A stretch of 64,000 nt of DNA, from the NCBI GenBank assembly GCA_022410635.1, contig JAJVDF010000212.1:930423-994422 (forward strand), written 5' to 3'. Position 1 is the first letter of the stretch. Every line of letters begins with the position of its first letter. Positions 45,397-56,395 of the stretch are shown here, in pieces. The translations under genes and the position numbers were made by a program. This stretch comes from Tretioscincus oriximinensis. Taxonomy: Eukaryota; Chordata; Lepidosauria; Squamata; Gymnophthalmidae. Below the pieces are notes generated by a model. The model searched no databases. It was not told where the DNA came from and saw only the letters and a list, made by a program, of their open reading frames with translations.

Positions 45397-45463
45397 GTTG
45401 GGAATTGAGCCTGGGACCCTCCAGCTTTCTAGGCTGTTGCTCTACCAACAAGCTAATGAGACA
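45397..45463 (-). mobile_element. tRNA-derived SINE head
   Basis: The minus strand reads GTCTCATTAGCTTGTTGGTA GAGCAACAGCC and CCAGGCTCAATTCCC, i.e. degenerate A and B boxes of a tRNA-derived promoter. No cloverleaf is complete, and no clear body follows. Confidence 0.5.
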
Positions 45464-45611
45464 CCAATGATAATACAAATCTTGAAGTTCTGCAGTGTTT
45501 TTTAAAACAAACTTTAGGGAAGATGTGTGTCTCATTTTACCTTAATGTTTTATACCATGTAAATAACTTTGTGTAAATATTAAAGGAAATGACTGTTCAC
45601 CAGAAGGACAA

Positions 45612-45785
45612 ATCCAAAAAATGAAGCTCAAATACTTTGGCTACATAAGAGAAGACAGTACTCACTGAAGGGGCGGGGGAGAGAGAGACTGGTGCTGGAA
45701 AGACTGAAGGCTGTGATGGCAGAGATGACAGAGAAAGAGATGGTCAGAAAGCATTCTGAAAGCAATGAACATGATCTTAGGCTAG
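45612..45785 (+). mobile_element. Bov-B (RTE) LINE fragment
   Basis: AAGCTCAAATACTTTGGCTA CATAAGAGAAGACAG, then CTGGTGCTGGAAAGACTGAA GG and AAAGCAATGAACATGATCTT match the Bov-B ORF2 C-terminal region (LKYFGHI..). Third copy in the window. Confidence 0.65.
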
Positions 45786-46629
45786 GGTTGCTATATTTAG
45801 CAACCACAAATCCAGAAGCCCTCTGTCCCTTTCCTCTCACTCAAGCCACACCCCTCTCCCATCCAGGCCCATCATCTTCCCCACATCTCCTCCTCCCAAA
45901 TCGAGTTAGGTTGGGAAAGAAAGAATGGGATAAATGGATAAATTCACTCTCTTGCTGTAACTTATTTTATATGATCATTCTTGCTCCTCTCTTCAACCAA
46001 TCTGGAATAATCAGTTAATCTCCTCAGCCTCCCCTTTTAGTTTTGCACGAGACTGGTAACTTCAGGTAATAATCTAAATTTTATATGTTGAGAGTTTTTA
46101 AAGGTTTTACATTGATCTGAATGTATAGCTATTCTACTCATTAATTCTGCAAGCCAATAATGCGATGCCAATATAAATTCCTGATCCTGCAATAATATGT
46201 GAAATTTTGAGTATGTTATGTCCTCATATGCTCTCTTTTCAATCTTATTTTATTCCAAAGTGCTTAGATGAAACAGGAAGAAGGTCTAACAAAATAGGAA
46301 GACTGCAGAGTTAAATTTTTGAATATGTTTTAATAGGTATTTCTTATAGTAAGCTGTAAGTCACCTTGAAACCTGACATGGGATACAAATGGAACAACTC
46401 TAACTTTATGTCAACCATTCAATTGGCTATTTTGTTCTAATGCTCACATCTTATTTGTGATGTAACCAAAAAAAACCTCTGAGGTGGGTCCTGATAAGAT
46501 TTCATTTTTCGTGATTTTCTTGCAACCTCTATTCTTGCCTGTACATGAACAGCTACAGTTTTAAATCACAACTCATCCTAACAGTGCATTTCTTGTTACT
46601 TATTATGTTAGCTGAGAAAAGGGCTACAT

Positions 46630-46655
46630 CAAAACAAAACAAAACAAAACAAAAG
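46630..46655 (+). repeat. (CAAAA)n simple repeat
   Basis: Five tandem copies of CAAAA before a SINE/CR1-free stretch. Confidence 0.8.
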
Positions 46656-46684
46656 AGTGAAATCAAAGGTTATAAATTGCTACC

Positions 46685-46891
46685 AAGATGGATGTCTTAA
46701 TACTGCCTCCGAGATGGAGCAACAGACAGTATTCCTGAAGTACCATTTGCAGGGTGTTGAGAGCAAGTGAACATTTTGCCTTCTGTTCCAGACTGCCCAC
46801 GTGCAACTGGTGACCCAATGTGTGAGCCAGCGTGCTGGACCAGATGGACTGTGGCCCGATTCAGCAGGGCTCCTCTTTTGTTCTTATGTTA
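46685..46891 (+). mobile_element. CR1 3' end with TTCTTATG terminus
   Basis: GATGGATGTCTTAATACTGC, GTACCATTTGCAGGGTGTTG, GGACCAGATGGACTGTGGCC and the terminus TTTTGTTCTTATGTT. It shows the terminal repeat of the CR1 family represented antisense at 4538, 33980 and 51173. Confidence 0.8.
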
Positions 46892-47439
46892 AATCAGAAT
46901 CCATTTTGCTCCTTCATTTCAGGTCTATGTTCAATTCACTTCCTCAAATTTGTTTACAAACGCAGAAAAATGTGCATGTAGGCAAAAATGCACACACATG
47001 ATGGGTATGCAATTATACCTATTGGAGCTTTGACACTGCAATTTTGAGAGAGAAAAAATAATTCAAGTACACAGAAATCAAGTACACAGAAATCAGCACA
47101 AACAAATAAGCATCTGTATGAATCCATTCAGGACAAATATTGCGCTCCTAATATGTAAAGGATCACCTCCATCCTACAGATCTATCTCTACCATAAGAGC
47201 TTCCAAAGAGGCCTTCGATCTTACTACAACCTTTGGCCATTAAAGAGGGTGTGGTTGCATGAGAAGGCACACTCAATGCTAGGTTATGGATGTGCATCAA
47301 GAACCCATATTAAACGTATTTAGATTCCTGGTGAAGATGCCTGTTTACCGTGACTTCTGTCTGTTTTTAGCCATTCTGTTTTAGCTATTTGTATACTTTA
47401 TTGTAATTGTATACTTTGATGATAATATTGTGTTGAGTT

Positions 47440-47900
47440 ATGATCTTGCCAATTGATTAGCTGCTCAGCACAAATTATCCTCACCCAGTATGAAAACCTA
47501 AATATCGAACTACAAAGGCCCTGGCATAAGGCCAGTAGAAGTGGTCCCCATGGCAATCAGCACAGTGGATGCTGTGCCTAAAAACCTTGTCCAGTACTTG
47601 AAACAATCTGGTTTTGACAAAACCATCATCAGTCAGTTGTAAAAGGCCACCCTACTTCACACCACCTGCATCGTTTGCAGACATATCAATGCAATCCAAG
47701 TTCTGCAAAATTCCACATCCCAAAGAGAAAAAGCAGGATGCTTAGCAAAATTAAAGGAAGCAGAGGAAGAAAAGGGGCAAGATGGCAAGAAAGAATCAAA
47801 GGCCACTCCTGGGACATCCACAGAAAAGCTACAAGATACAGTATGTGAAGAAAGAGGGTCTAAGTCCTTTCACCTGGAGACACATCTGAATCACTAACAT
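47440..47900 (+). mobile_element. Probable R4/R2-clade LINE C-terminal fragment
   Basis: The plus strand encodes LTQYENLNIELQRPWHKA, then VVPMAISTVDAVPKNLVQYL and KQSGFDKTIISQL, a stop, and KATLLHTTCIV. The pattern (E.Q..W, then VVP...S....PK.L..YL...G, then Q..A.L.....I) resembles the C-terminal end of R4/R2-type retrotransposon ORFs. This is from memory and only one decayed copy is available. 53680-53720 repeats the TTCTGCAAGATTCCACATCC segment. Confidence 0.55.
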
Positions 47901-48332
47901 CAATGAAGGAGCAACAGGAGCAAGAAGGCAGGGCACACTGTCCTTGCAGAGTGACTCCTGTTCCAAAAACTACAAATTAAAAAAATCTGCTGTGTGATAC
48001 AGAAGACAGAATCCATAGGTGGCACATAATTATGAGAGGTATCCTGCCCGCACGCTTCTTTTAACCTCTGGTTATGACTAGGCCTTTTCTGCACGGAGTC
48101 CTTTTCCAGATTATGCCCTGTAGTAGCAGGACCCGGACATATCAGAGAGGAAACTGAATTAAGTCCTGAATGGGCTCACCACAGTCTGCACTAGCATGCA
48201 GATGGCAGCCCCCTATTGCAGGAAATAATGCAGAATAAATTTCAGTGAAGAAAGGATTTAGCTCTCCTGTTCTCCAAAACAACAGAAGAGTGAATACCTG
48301 CTTTGCTCTTGGATATTCAGCTACGTAGGTAG

Positions 48333-48762
48333 AACAGGCTGACCAAATGAACCCCTTTTTTGGGGGAAACCTGGTTTTGCGGTGTCTACCACTTGCTCTG
48401 CCCTCCCCTCTTCCGCAATTTCCCCTTTTTTGCTGAGGAAAAAAAAATTAAAAAATTGTTTTGAAATAAATTTGAATTAAAAAAAAATTCACTGCACCAT
48501 CACTAGGGGGCTCTGGCAACCCGGGCCAGCTACTGAAGACACCCTCCCCCCAGTAAAAAATAAAAAAGAGCACATTTCTCGCACATGTCAATAAATTTTC
48601 ACATACTTTGCAGATTTCTTGGGTGGGGATTTCAGAGGAGTATGCATGTTGGTAGGTGATTTGCATGTTGGTAGGTGATTTGCATATTCATGAATATGCA
48701 AATTAACATGAATATCAATTGCCCCAGTTTGGGCCTCAGAAAAACTGGTCTGTCCAAGCTAG
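48333..48762 (+). repeat. ACTAGGGGGCTCTGG repeat family, copy 2
   Basis: Left end ACAGGCTGACCAAATGAACC CC, centre ATCACTAGGGGGCTCTGGCA, right GCCCCAGTTTGGGCCTCAGA AAAACTGGTCTG. It includes two tandem copies of a 19-bp unit (48644-48681) and a perfect 26-bp palindrome at 48678-48703 made of ATTTGCAT and ATGCAAAT. Non-coding. Confidence 0.8.
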
Positions 48763-50978
48763 AAGCAAAACTATTATCAGGTTTCTTTCTTCCATTTGTC
48801 TCTGTAGGCTTTGGGAGAAAAGGTGAGGGGGGAAGAAAGGATACTTCACCTCCTTAGAAGCAACAGAAATGTCCTAATGTATCACGATGCCATGCTTTTC
48901 TTAAATGATGAAACAGGATAGAAGAAGTAGTATAGCAACTGGAAAATGCAATATGTATGTGAGATTCATTCCCAGAAGTAGATTTCCAGCATGTTGTATC
49001 ATGCCTACCCAAACCCCTGCATCCCAGGAATTTCATGAGCTTGGATAGACACAAGAAACTCAAATTGTGGCTGAAATCTTCCTAAACTTGCATGTGCTGT
49101 CCTGAGGCAGTACATAGTAGGCTTAATGAGAACTCCTCAAATTCCAATCACATGTGAGGTAGGATTGCCAGCTTTGGTTTGGGATTCTTTTGCTTACAGT
49201 CAAGAATCCACAGGTATATCCAACAGTGGGCTAATGATGTGGAAATCCTGGTGTAAGAATTCTCTTAGGTCACTGTGGTTTGCAGAAGTACTCATAGGAT
49301 AGCTAGAATACTCAAAGTTTAATAAAGAGTGATTTACTGCAACTGAAATTATACTGTTACTAATTATAAAAATAAAGTTACAATCATGTGGAATAACTAT
49401 AGAGTCCAAAACTATTATCTGTGGTGGTGGGGAAGATTACAAAGCAATAAAAGATGTAGCCATATTACCCTTTTAGATTTAGAACCAGCAAGGCAAAAGC
49501 ATTTGTGGCACAGAACAGTTGCAATACCTAACAAGAAAATGATAAAATAGGAAAACCTATGAAGGGAAGCAAATAACTTTCTGAATGTTCCCACAATTAA
49601 CAGCCTCACCTCAAATAGGGTATTTCCTCTAATTCACGACAGGGTGAATGGAGAGGATTCTATTGATAAAACCATCACACATCTAACAAATCTACTACTT
49701 CATGGAGCAATGAATTTGATAGAGATCTCTTTTCACCTCTGCCCCCTTCCTCATTGGAAAAAAATGTTGGTCAAGATGGATATGAATTGGGTTCCTTTGC
49801 CCCCCCATCTTTCTCCTAGGATAAATATGTGGTCACATGATCCTGAGTCAATAACTTCTGCTCCAAATGTCAGGTTTTTTTGTAAACAGCAGAGAACTTA
49901 TGGTTTAGGCTTAAAATTTGTAATTACACTCCACAGGGGATTAGTTGGCTATGAATTCAAGAAGAGGCCCTGGATTCAAGTGCAGCTATAATCTTTTGTC
50001 AGAGAAAGGAACACAAGAGCCAAACTCACTCTCACACTCCCAATTTTCTTGGATACTTAGATATTTATGATGGCTGGAAGTCCCACGGTTGTCTTGCTTT
50101 AATTTAGCTACGGGACTTGTGATCCCACACCTTTTATATTCTGTGCCAACCATTGGAAAAATCCCCCAATTTCCTATTCCAAATATTCTTCTGTTTCAGC
50201 AAATCCTAGGTAAACTACGCCTTTGCTTCACTCTTTTCTTGCTGGGTAGGCAAGCATCCAGATTCAGAAACAGTTTGCTCAATGTGGAATAGTGTAGAAA
50301 GTATAGGGAATCTCCTTGCAGCTTTTTCTTATACTCCTATGGTTTACTGGGATGGGCAAAAAACACTGTTTAGATTTCCCCTTATCCACAGGAAACAGCC
50401 TGGTTCAGAAATGTTAAATCCTTCCCTTTTCTATAGTTTTTTTTAATACCATATGCTAAAGTTACATAGGTAGTGAAGGATGCTAAGCTTCCCATTGGCT
50501 GAAGCAGAAATGACTTCACGAGCTGCCTTCTCACCATCATATAACAACGTCCGGCATTAGCAGTGACCAGAGTCAAAGATGTGGCCATGATACTGCTATT
50601 ATAAGTAAGCTTGTTACTTGACACGAGAGATGAGTTAAGTGGCACTGGAGGAATTAGAAAAGTGAGAAGGACTAGGTGCACTGATAACAATTTGCCCAGG
50701 AAATGTGAACTGTAAAACTATTTCTTCTTAATGTAGACCTTGACATTCTGAAATAAAAGTATTCCCAGCTAATCCTATCAATAGAATTAACTTGAACATA
50801 GACATTCTGGCTAATTGCAGTAGGTGGGTGAGTAAACTTCACAATGAGGCTCTTAGAGGGAAATAAGAAGCTCATAAAAGGTCATATTTTTTGTATGAAG
50901 TCCAGCAAAGGGGCCAGTAGCACTTTGAGACTAACAGGAGAAAAGTGGTTGGCATAAGCTTCAGATGCTGAGGAACTA

Positions 50979-51150
50979 ATTTTATTTATTTATTTATTTG
51001 TACTTATATCCCGCCCTATACCCGCAGGTCTCAGGGTGGCCAACCATAGGGTGGGCACATAGCTTTTGTTGCTTTCTCCACAACAGACACCCTGTGAAGT
51101 AGGTGGGGCTGAGAGAGTTCTAAAGCACTGTGACTGGCCCATGCTCAGGG
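50979..51150 (-). mobile_element. Headless tRNA SINE, (TTTA)n tail
   Basis: (TTTA)n, TTGTACTTATATCCCGCCCT, ACCCGCAGGTCTCAGGG, CACCCTGTGAAGTAGGTGGG and GCACTGTGACTGGCCCA. Compared with 26924-27169, the tRNA-like head is missing. Confidence 0.75.
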
Positions 51151-51172
51151 TCAGATATTTATAGAAAACTAA

Positions 51173-51400
51173 GAACATAAGAAGAGCCATACTGGATCAG
51201 GCCACAGCCCATTGAGTCCAGCATTCTGTGACACACAGAGGCCCACCAGATGCAGCTGGGCAGTCCAAACAGAGGAAACCAAAATATGCTGCTCCTGTTC
51301 GTGACTCCCTGCAAATGGTATTTCAAAAGTCCTGCCTGTTGCTCCATCCCGGAGGCTACATCCAGACAACTATCTTAGTATCCATTTATACCCTTAGTAT
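51173..51400 (-). mobile_element. CR1 3' end
   Basis: AAGAACATAAGAAGAGCCAT ACTGGATCAGGCC through GCCCACCAGATGCAGCTGGG to CCCGGAGGCTACATCCAGAC. Near-identical in layout to 4538 and 33980. Its left border is the terminal repeat. Confidence 0.8.
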
Positions 51401-52356
51401 ACCCTGTGTATGGGAGATGACCCTGATATTACTCAGCATCTGAAGAAGTAGATGTGCCTATGAAAGCTTATGCCAACCACTTTTCTCAAGTTAGTCTCAA
51501 AGTGCTACTGGGCCCTTTGCTGGACTTTCTACTGAACTAACACAGCTATTTCTCTGAAATTGACTTTTTGTATGAAGAGAGCCTAAAGGGAAAAAAAGGA
51601 CAAGCATATTGGACTAGCTAAAGATGAACAATAATACCAGTTTCTGAATCTTTTAAAAGTCCTGGAATTCATACTAAGGAAGGGTGAAGTCTGGGAAGAA
51701 ATTATTTTTGTATCAAGCATGCAGTCAAGCTGGAATAACCCACCCAGGGCAGCCACAAAAGCTTTTAATCACTGCAAAAATTTACAGAAGGGTGTAGCTT
51801 TGACCTCCCTTCCTGCCTCCCTCCTCCCCACCCACAGTTTTTCATGATATTGTGTGGCTCACAGAAAGAAGAAAAATGGTTTAGATTTCCTGCCGTTTAA
51901 CTAAAGGGACAATTACAAAATGTGATAGCGGTGGTAGATTATAGGGTTGGCAGTAGTTTAAATGTAGGCTAACACTGCACTGTTTTCAGACTCTCCCGAA
52001 GTTCAAATTTTGAGGAATTAAGAATAGTTTTACTAATGAAAGAAATAATTTCAGGCACTATTATTGTTTTTCATGCATTCTTTTGTAACTTAATCTGAGA
52101 CCTTTTGGGAATAAAGCAAAATAAAAATATGAATAAATAAACACTGCACAGGGTTCTTTGATGGTCTTATGGACTATTCAGTATTTACTTGCTATGTTTG
52201 GTTAAACCTTTTAAATTGTTGCTGATATCAGGGAGTCTGACACAGAAAGCAAACTCCGGAGACTCTGCCAACATTCCGTGCATGCCAACCTGGGCTACAT
52301 ACAAATGCTGTTTTTTTAACTATAGAGACACGGAAATGAAAACTACTTTAGCTCTT

Positions 52357-52450
52357 GTCACACATCTACTTTTAGATCTGGTTCAGTCCAATAAAAATGG
52401 ATTAAACTCATTCTTCAGACTGAAGTAGGTTTTTACTATAGATGTGTGAC
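52357..52450 (+). repeat. Foldback element, GTCACACATCTA ends
   Basis: GTCACACATCTACTTTTAGA TCTGGTTCAGTCC pairs with ACTGAAGTAGGTTTTTACTA TAGATGTGTGAC. The loop contains ATGGATTAAACTCATTCTTC AG, which is shared with 16416. Confidence 0.65.
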
Positions 52451-53160
52451 CAGGGTCCTCTTGAAGCTGCTGTTTTTAGGCTTCATTTGTGCAGCTTTCA
52501 TATTGCAAAACATGATTTGGGAAGAAATTGTGTACATAAATCTTTGTTAACTGCAGATGTTTTACATATTTGTATAGTTTTGTTATACGTTTTGTAAACC
52601 TTAATGGTCAGAAACAGATTCATTGCCCAGCCACTGTTTTAGCTTAGTAGCACAAGAAGACTAAGGAAAGAATTGTAATTCAGTAGCACACAGGCTGGAA
52701 AGCAGAGAACTGCTGCTGTTCTATCTTCAGCCTCTTCTTAGAAGTAGCAATGGAGAACTACTACTGTATCTATCAAGAACACTGCATAGAGGTGCCCATG
52801 CAGTCAGCCAGGAGTCAGGAACAGTTGATAGTAAACAATAACATCAACTACAACGATGACAGAACTGGAGTTAAGAGGACACCAACATAGCAGAGGGGCA
52901 GATACTGAATAGAAGGCAGACTGCTTTGTGTTTCTTTGTCCTTTATTTATCCAGCTGGGGACTAGGGGACATAATTGCAGAACACCAAGTTAATGTATAA
53001 CTATGGCCCATCCTGGCAAGCTGCTATGTTATGGAATTTCCTTTATTCTGGGCAAAAGCCAAATGTGATTCCACCCTCGTGTACTTGTATAAGTCCGTGA
53101 GATCACAGTAAAAAGCTGAGGAGAACAGTATACCTGTCACATTGGACATCCAGGAACTGC

Positions 53161-53330
53161 TCAGTAGCTCTAGCCAACTTAGCTATTTGAAAGAAATGTA
53201 GATTTGTAATCCACAGTTCAGTTAGATAAATGAGTACCACCATTAACCTGGTGGGAAAGACTGAATAGATGCAACCCTTCAGGCAAAAGTTAAATTCTTA
53301 AAGCTGCCCTAAGTCTCTTCTTCTAATTAA
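53161..53330 (+). mobile_element. Decayed SINE fragment
   Basis: AGCTCTAGCCAACTTAGCTA TTTGAAAG, GATAAATGAGTACCACC, ACCTGGTGGGAAAGACTG and CTAAGTCTCTTCTTC follow the body of the 22831 copy, without a clear head. Confidence 0.6.
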
Positions 53331-54584
53331 CTGCTCTCTCCTCTCCCCCACTCTACATCGGAGCTCCAAGAAGTAAACAAAGAGCAAATGTTTTCCCTGA
53401 AATATTTTCCAGTCTTATCACTGAAGTTCTCGTTGCTCCCGTCTACTTTCACTAGCACACACTATATAGCAGGTTTTTTTAATGGGAACATAGCAAAAAC
53501 CCCAATGAAATCAGAAAACGGTATTGACTGTAAAATCTAAGGCAAAAGAGGTTTGTAGCGAATGGGTTGCTGAAATTGCACAAGCACGAGGAAGATTTTT
53601 CATGATGTAACTACCACAGTGGTAGAAATCTCATCTTGGGTGCCATTTCCTAGCATATTTGTATCTCAGAGGGTGGCCTGCTCCCAAGTTCTGCAAGATT
53701 CCACATCCCAAATAGAAACTCCAATACAGCAAGTACAAGTGAGGCAACAAACAGATAAGCTCAACTAGGTCCTGAGATACAACGAACATATAGTAAATAT
53801 CCAGAAGGTTATTCTAACATACACATCCCGAACAACTCTTTAAAATTCACAGAAGGGTGGCTCTTTTGTAACCACTGCAGATAATTATAGAATGGAATGT
53901 TATTTTTTTACTGTTAATGCAAAGCAACTTATAATTTGAAGAGATAGTCACATAAGGGACAGTTCTGACGGAAGCGGAAATGGGACTAAAATTAGATTCA
54001 AATAGACACAAATAGATTGGGCAGGATCTTTTTTATTATAACATACAAAAAAACACTGGGACAAATTCAAGGCGAAAATTGAATCAGTGTTATAAAACTG
54101 GTCCTATATAATTTATAACTTAAATAATTTAAAAACTGTCATTATTATCTAAAAAAAAATTATTGTATATTTGCAAAATATGAGAAGCTGAAGAACATGC
54201 AATTTTTCCAGAAATAAAAAGGCCAGAATTTTAGCCATAATTTCAAACACTAGATCTGAACAGTCCTTGTNACACCAACTCACTGTTTTGTCTTTTTGTT
54301 CTTAATGGCAATTGCTTTCAGGAAAGTTAGATTAGAAACTCAGCTTCAGCTTGTCAGAAGCAGGATATAAATGAAATTTGAACCAAAAGGAAGAAAGAAT
54401 TTAAGCATATTAAAAATGTCTATGTTCAGTTAAATTAATAATAAAGACAGAAAACACATAGTAGCAACTGCAAGATGAGAATGAAGCTAATTTTAAAAAC
54501 TTACTAGATGTGAATTCCCTCAAATACAGGTTTTTTTAATCCCTTTCAGAACAAAAATTTCAAGGCAAAAAGTCAGATACTGTC

Positions 54585-54895
54585 TCTGGCATAAATGGTG
54601 CAGTCACTAAGGAGATGGTCTCCCATCTGAGAGATCGGGTTTTGAAGCCCTGTGTCAGACGTGGGGAGGGTTGAGTACCTTCTACCAGCCTGTAGCTCTA
54701 CCCAACCCAGCTATTCAAAAACAAGAATGTCAAGAAATTGCAACTGACTGCAAGTAGATAAATGGGAACCACCAGAACCTGGTGGGGAAGTTAGTATGTA
54801 AGCCTTCGGGTGAATAATTTCCTCGTAAGCCCCTTTGAGTTCCTTTCTGGTGAAAAAAGCGGGGAATAAAAATCCAGTTCTTCTTCTTCTGTCAA
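54585..54895 (+). mobile_element. tRNA-headed SINE, plus strand, (TTC)n tail
   Basis: Head GGCATAAATGGTGCAGTCAC and GGGTTTTGAAGCCC (box B). Body AACCCAGCTATTCAAAAACA AG, CAAGTAGATAAATGGGAACC, AACCTGGTGGGGAAG. Tail AAGCGGGGAATAAAAATCCA GTTC, (TTC)n. Full-length and nearly parallel to 22831. Confidence 0.85.
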
Positions 54896-56314
54896 CAAAT
54901 TAGCCAAGACTGTAAAATTTGAGATATAAAATGGAATCCAGTTATTAATCAATTTTTAAAATTCCTCATAGTTAGGAAAATGATAAGCTTTTCTACTTTG
55001 CCCACAGACAAGCACAGATATTTGCCTAAGATCAAGGCTCTACCACTTATACTGGTAAGAAACTGCAGTAATGATAGTTGTATCAAGAAAATGTCAAATG
55101 ATCCTTTGGCTTGTGATTGGATTATGTTGGAGAGGACAGATGTACCTTCAGCACTTTTTACACTGCCTTGCGTAGCAAGTTTAAACTGATGTCTAAATTT
55201 AAACTGCTGTCAAAAGCAGTAGCAGCAGGACGAAGAGAATGCTGGAATCTCCATGGCCACCAAGGGTGGGTGATACTTGGGGGGGCTCTGGGTTTGCTAG
55301 AAGCCAGAAGAACCCCATCCACAGCCTCATCTCGAGACAAAAGGGTGAGTGGGAGAGCTGATATTGTCCCATAGGATTAGAGCAGAGGATCAGTGTTTAT
55401 CAGAGCATCCCACCAGGAGTTTCCACCTCTACCCTGTTCCCTCCTTACCCAGCTTTACCAAGCGATATTCTGATGGTGCGGACTTCTTTCACTGGAATTG
55501 AAGTGAGTGCTGAGGTAAAGAGAATTTTATTTCTCAGCATTTACTCCGATCATTCAGGGAAATCCCTGGAAACCAAGTGTTTTCATCAGTTGAGCATGAA
55601 GCCACTCTGCTTTCTGTTCAGATTAAATGGGAAAGGAGTGAAGTCAATGTAGGTGGACTCCATTTTAACTCCTGTTTTTTCCTCTAGTGGAGACCAGTAC
55701 CAAGCATGTTTTAAATGTCAGGCAACCTGTTTTAGGGCAAAGGTTTAAATACAGTGTTCCATTAAATCATTCTTACTGAAGAACATAATTACTACTTCTA
55801 GTTCTTAGAAGACTTAGCAGACAATGTCTTGGTAGTATTTAGTGACACATCTTTTCCTCCATGATTAAGGAGATAACTGGCCTGCTTAATTCACACAGTA
55901 CGAAGACTCAGGTTGGACAACTGAGGAGAGGAGAGGAAAACTAGTGCATACATTAGCATGTAGGGCAATTAGCACATAAGCTACTATCACAAAACTACAG
56001 TTAGAGAGGTAGAAAATGATATGAAACACCTTAGAAACTTTAGAAGAAAAGTGGATTATAAATAGCACAAGAAAATCAAGAAAACATTTTGCTTATTGGG
56101 CCCCAGATAGTGGCAACCAGGGCCAAACTGTTCAGTTGAATCTTATGATTCAAATTTACACATAGTTATCTCTTAGGAAACGATCTACCTTTGGTACTTG
56201 TCAAAAAATGACATGGATGTGTTTATGTAGTAACACAACACAACAAATAATGTAACCTGGCCCAAGAACAGGGCGTTCTAAATGTAACAAAGCATTTCAT
56301 AAATGTAAATGAGC

Positions 56315-56395
56315 AATGTGCAATGTAGCAGGTAGAGTATTAGACTAAGCTTTGAGAGATCAAGATCATGATGCCCAACTAGATAAAGGAGAGAG
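56315..56395 (+). mobile_element. tRNA SINE head fragment
   Basis: GTGCAATGTAGCAGGTAGAG TATTAGAC and the GATCAAGATCATGATGCCC region resemble the A-box and B-box part of the SINE at 26924. Degenerate and without body. Confidence 0.45.

Larger units (their letters stand above)
50901..51564. mobile_element. Composite insertion with inverted arms and 13-bp duplication
   Basis: TTTTTGTATGAAG stands at 50888-50900 and again at 51565-51577. The arms, 50901-50971 (+) and 51434-51525 (-), are inverted copies of the repeat head seen at 26704. The right one extends to 51564 with the full GTCAATTTCAGAGAAATAGC end on the minus strand. Between them are a SINE without its head (50979-51150, -) and a CR1 3' end (51173-51400, -). 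Confidence 0.75.
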
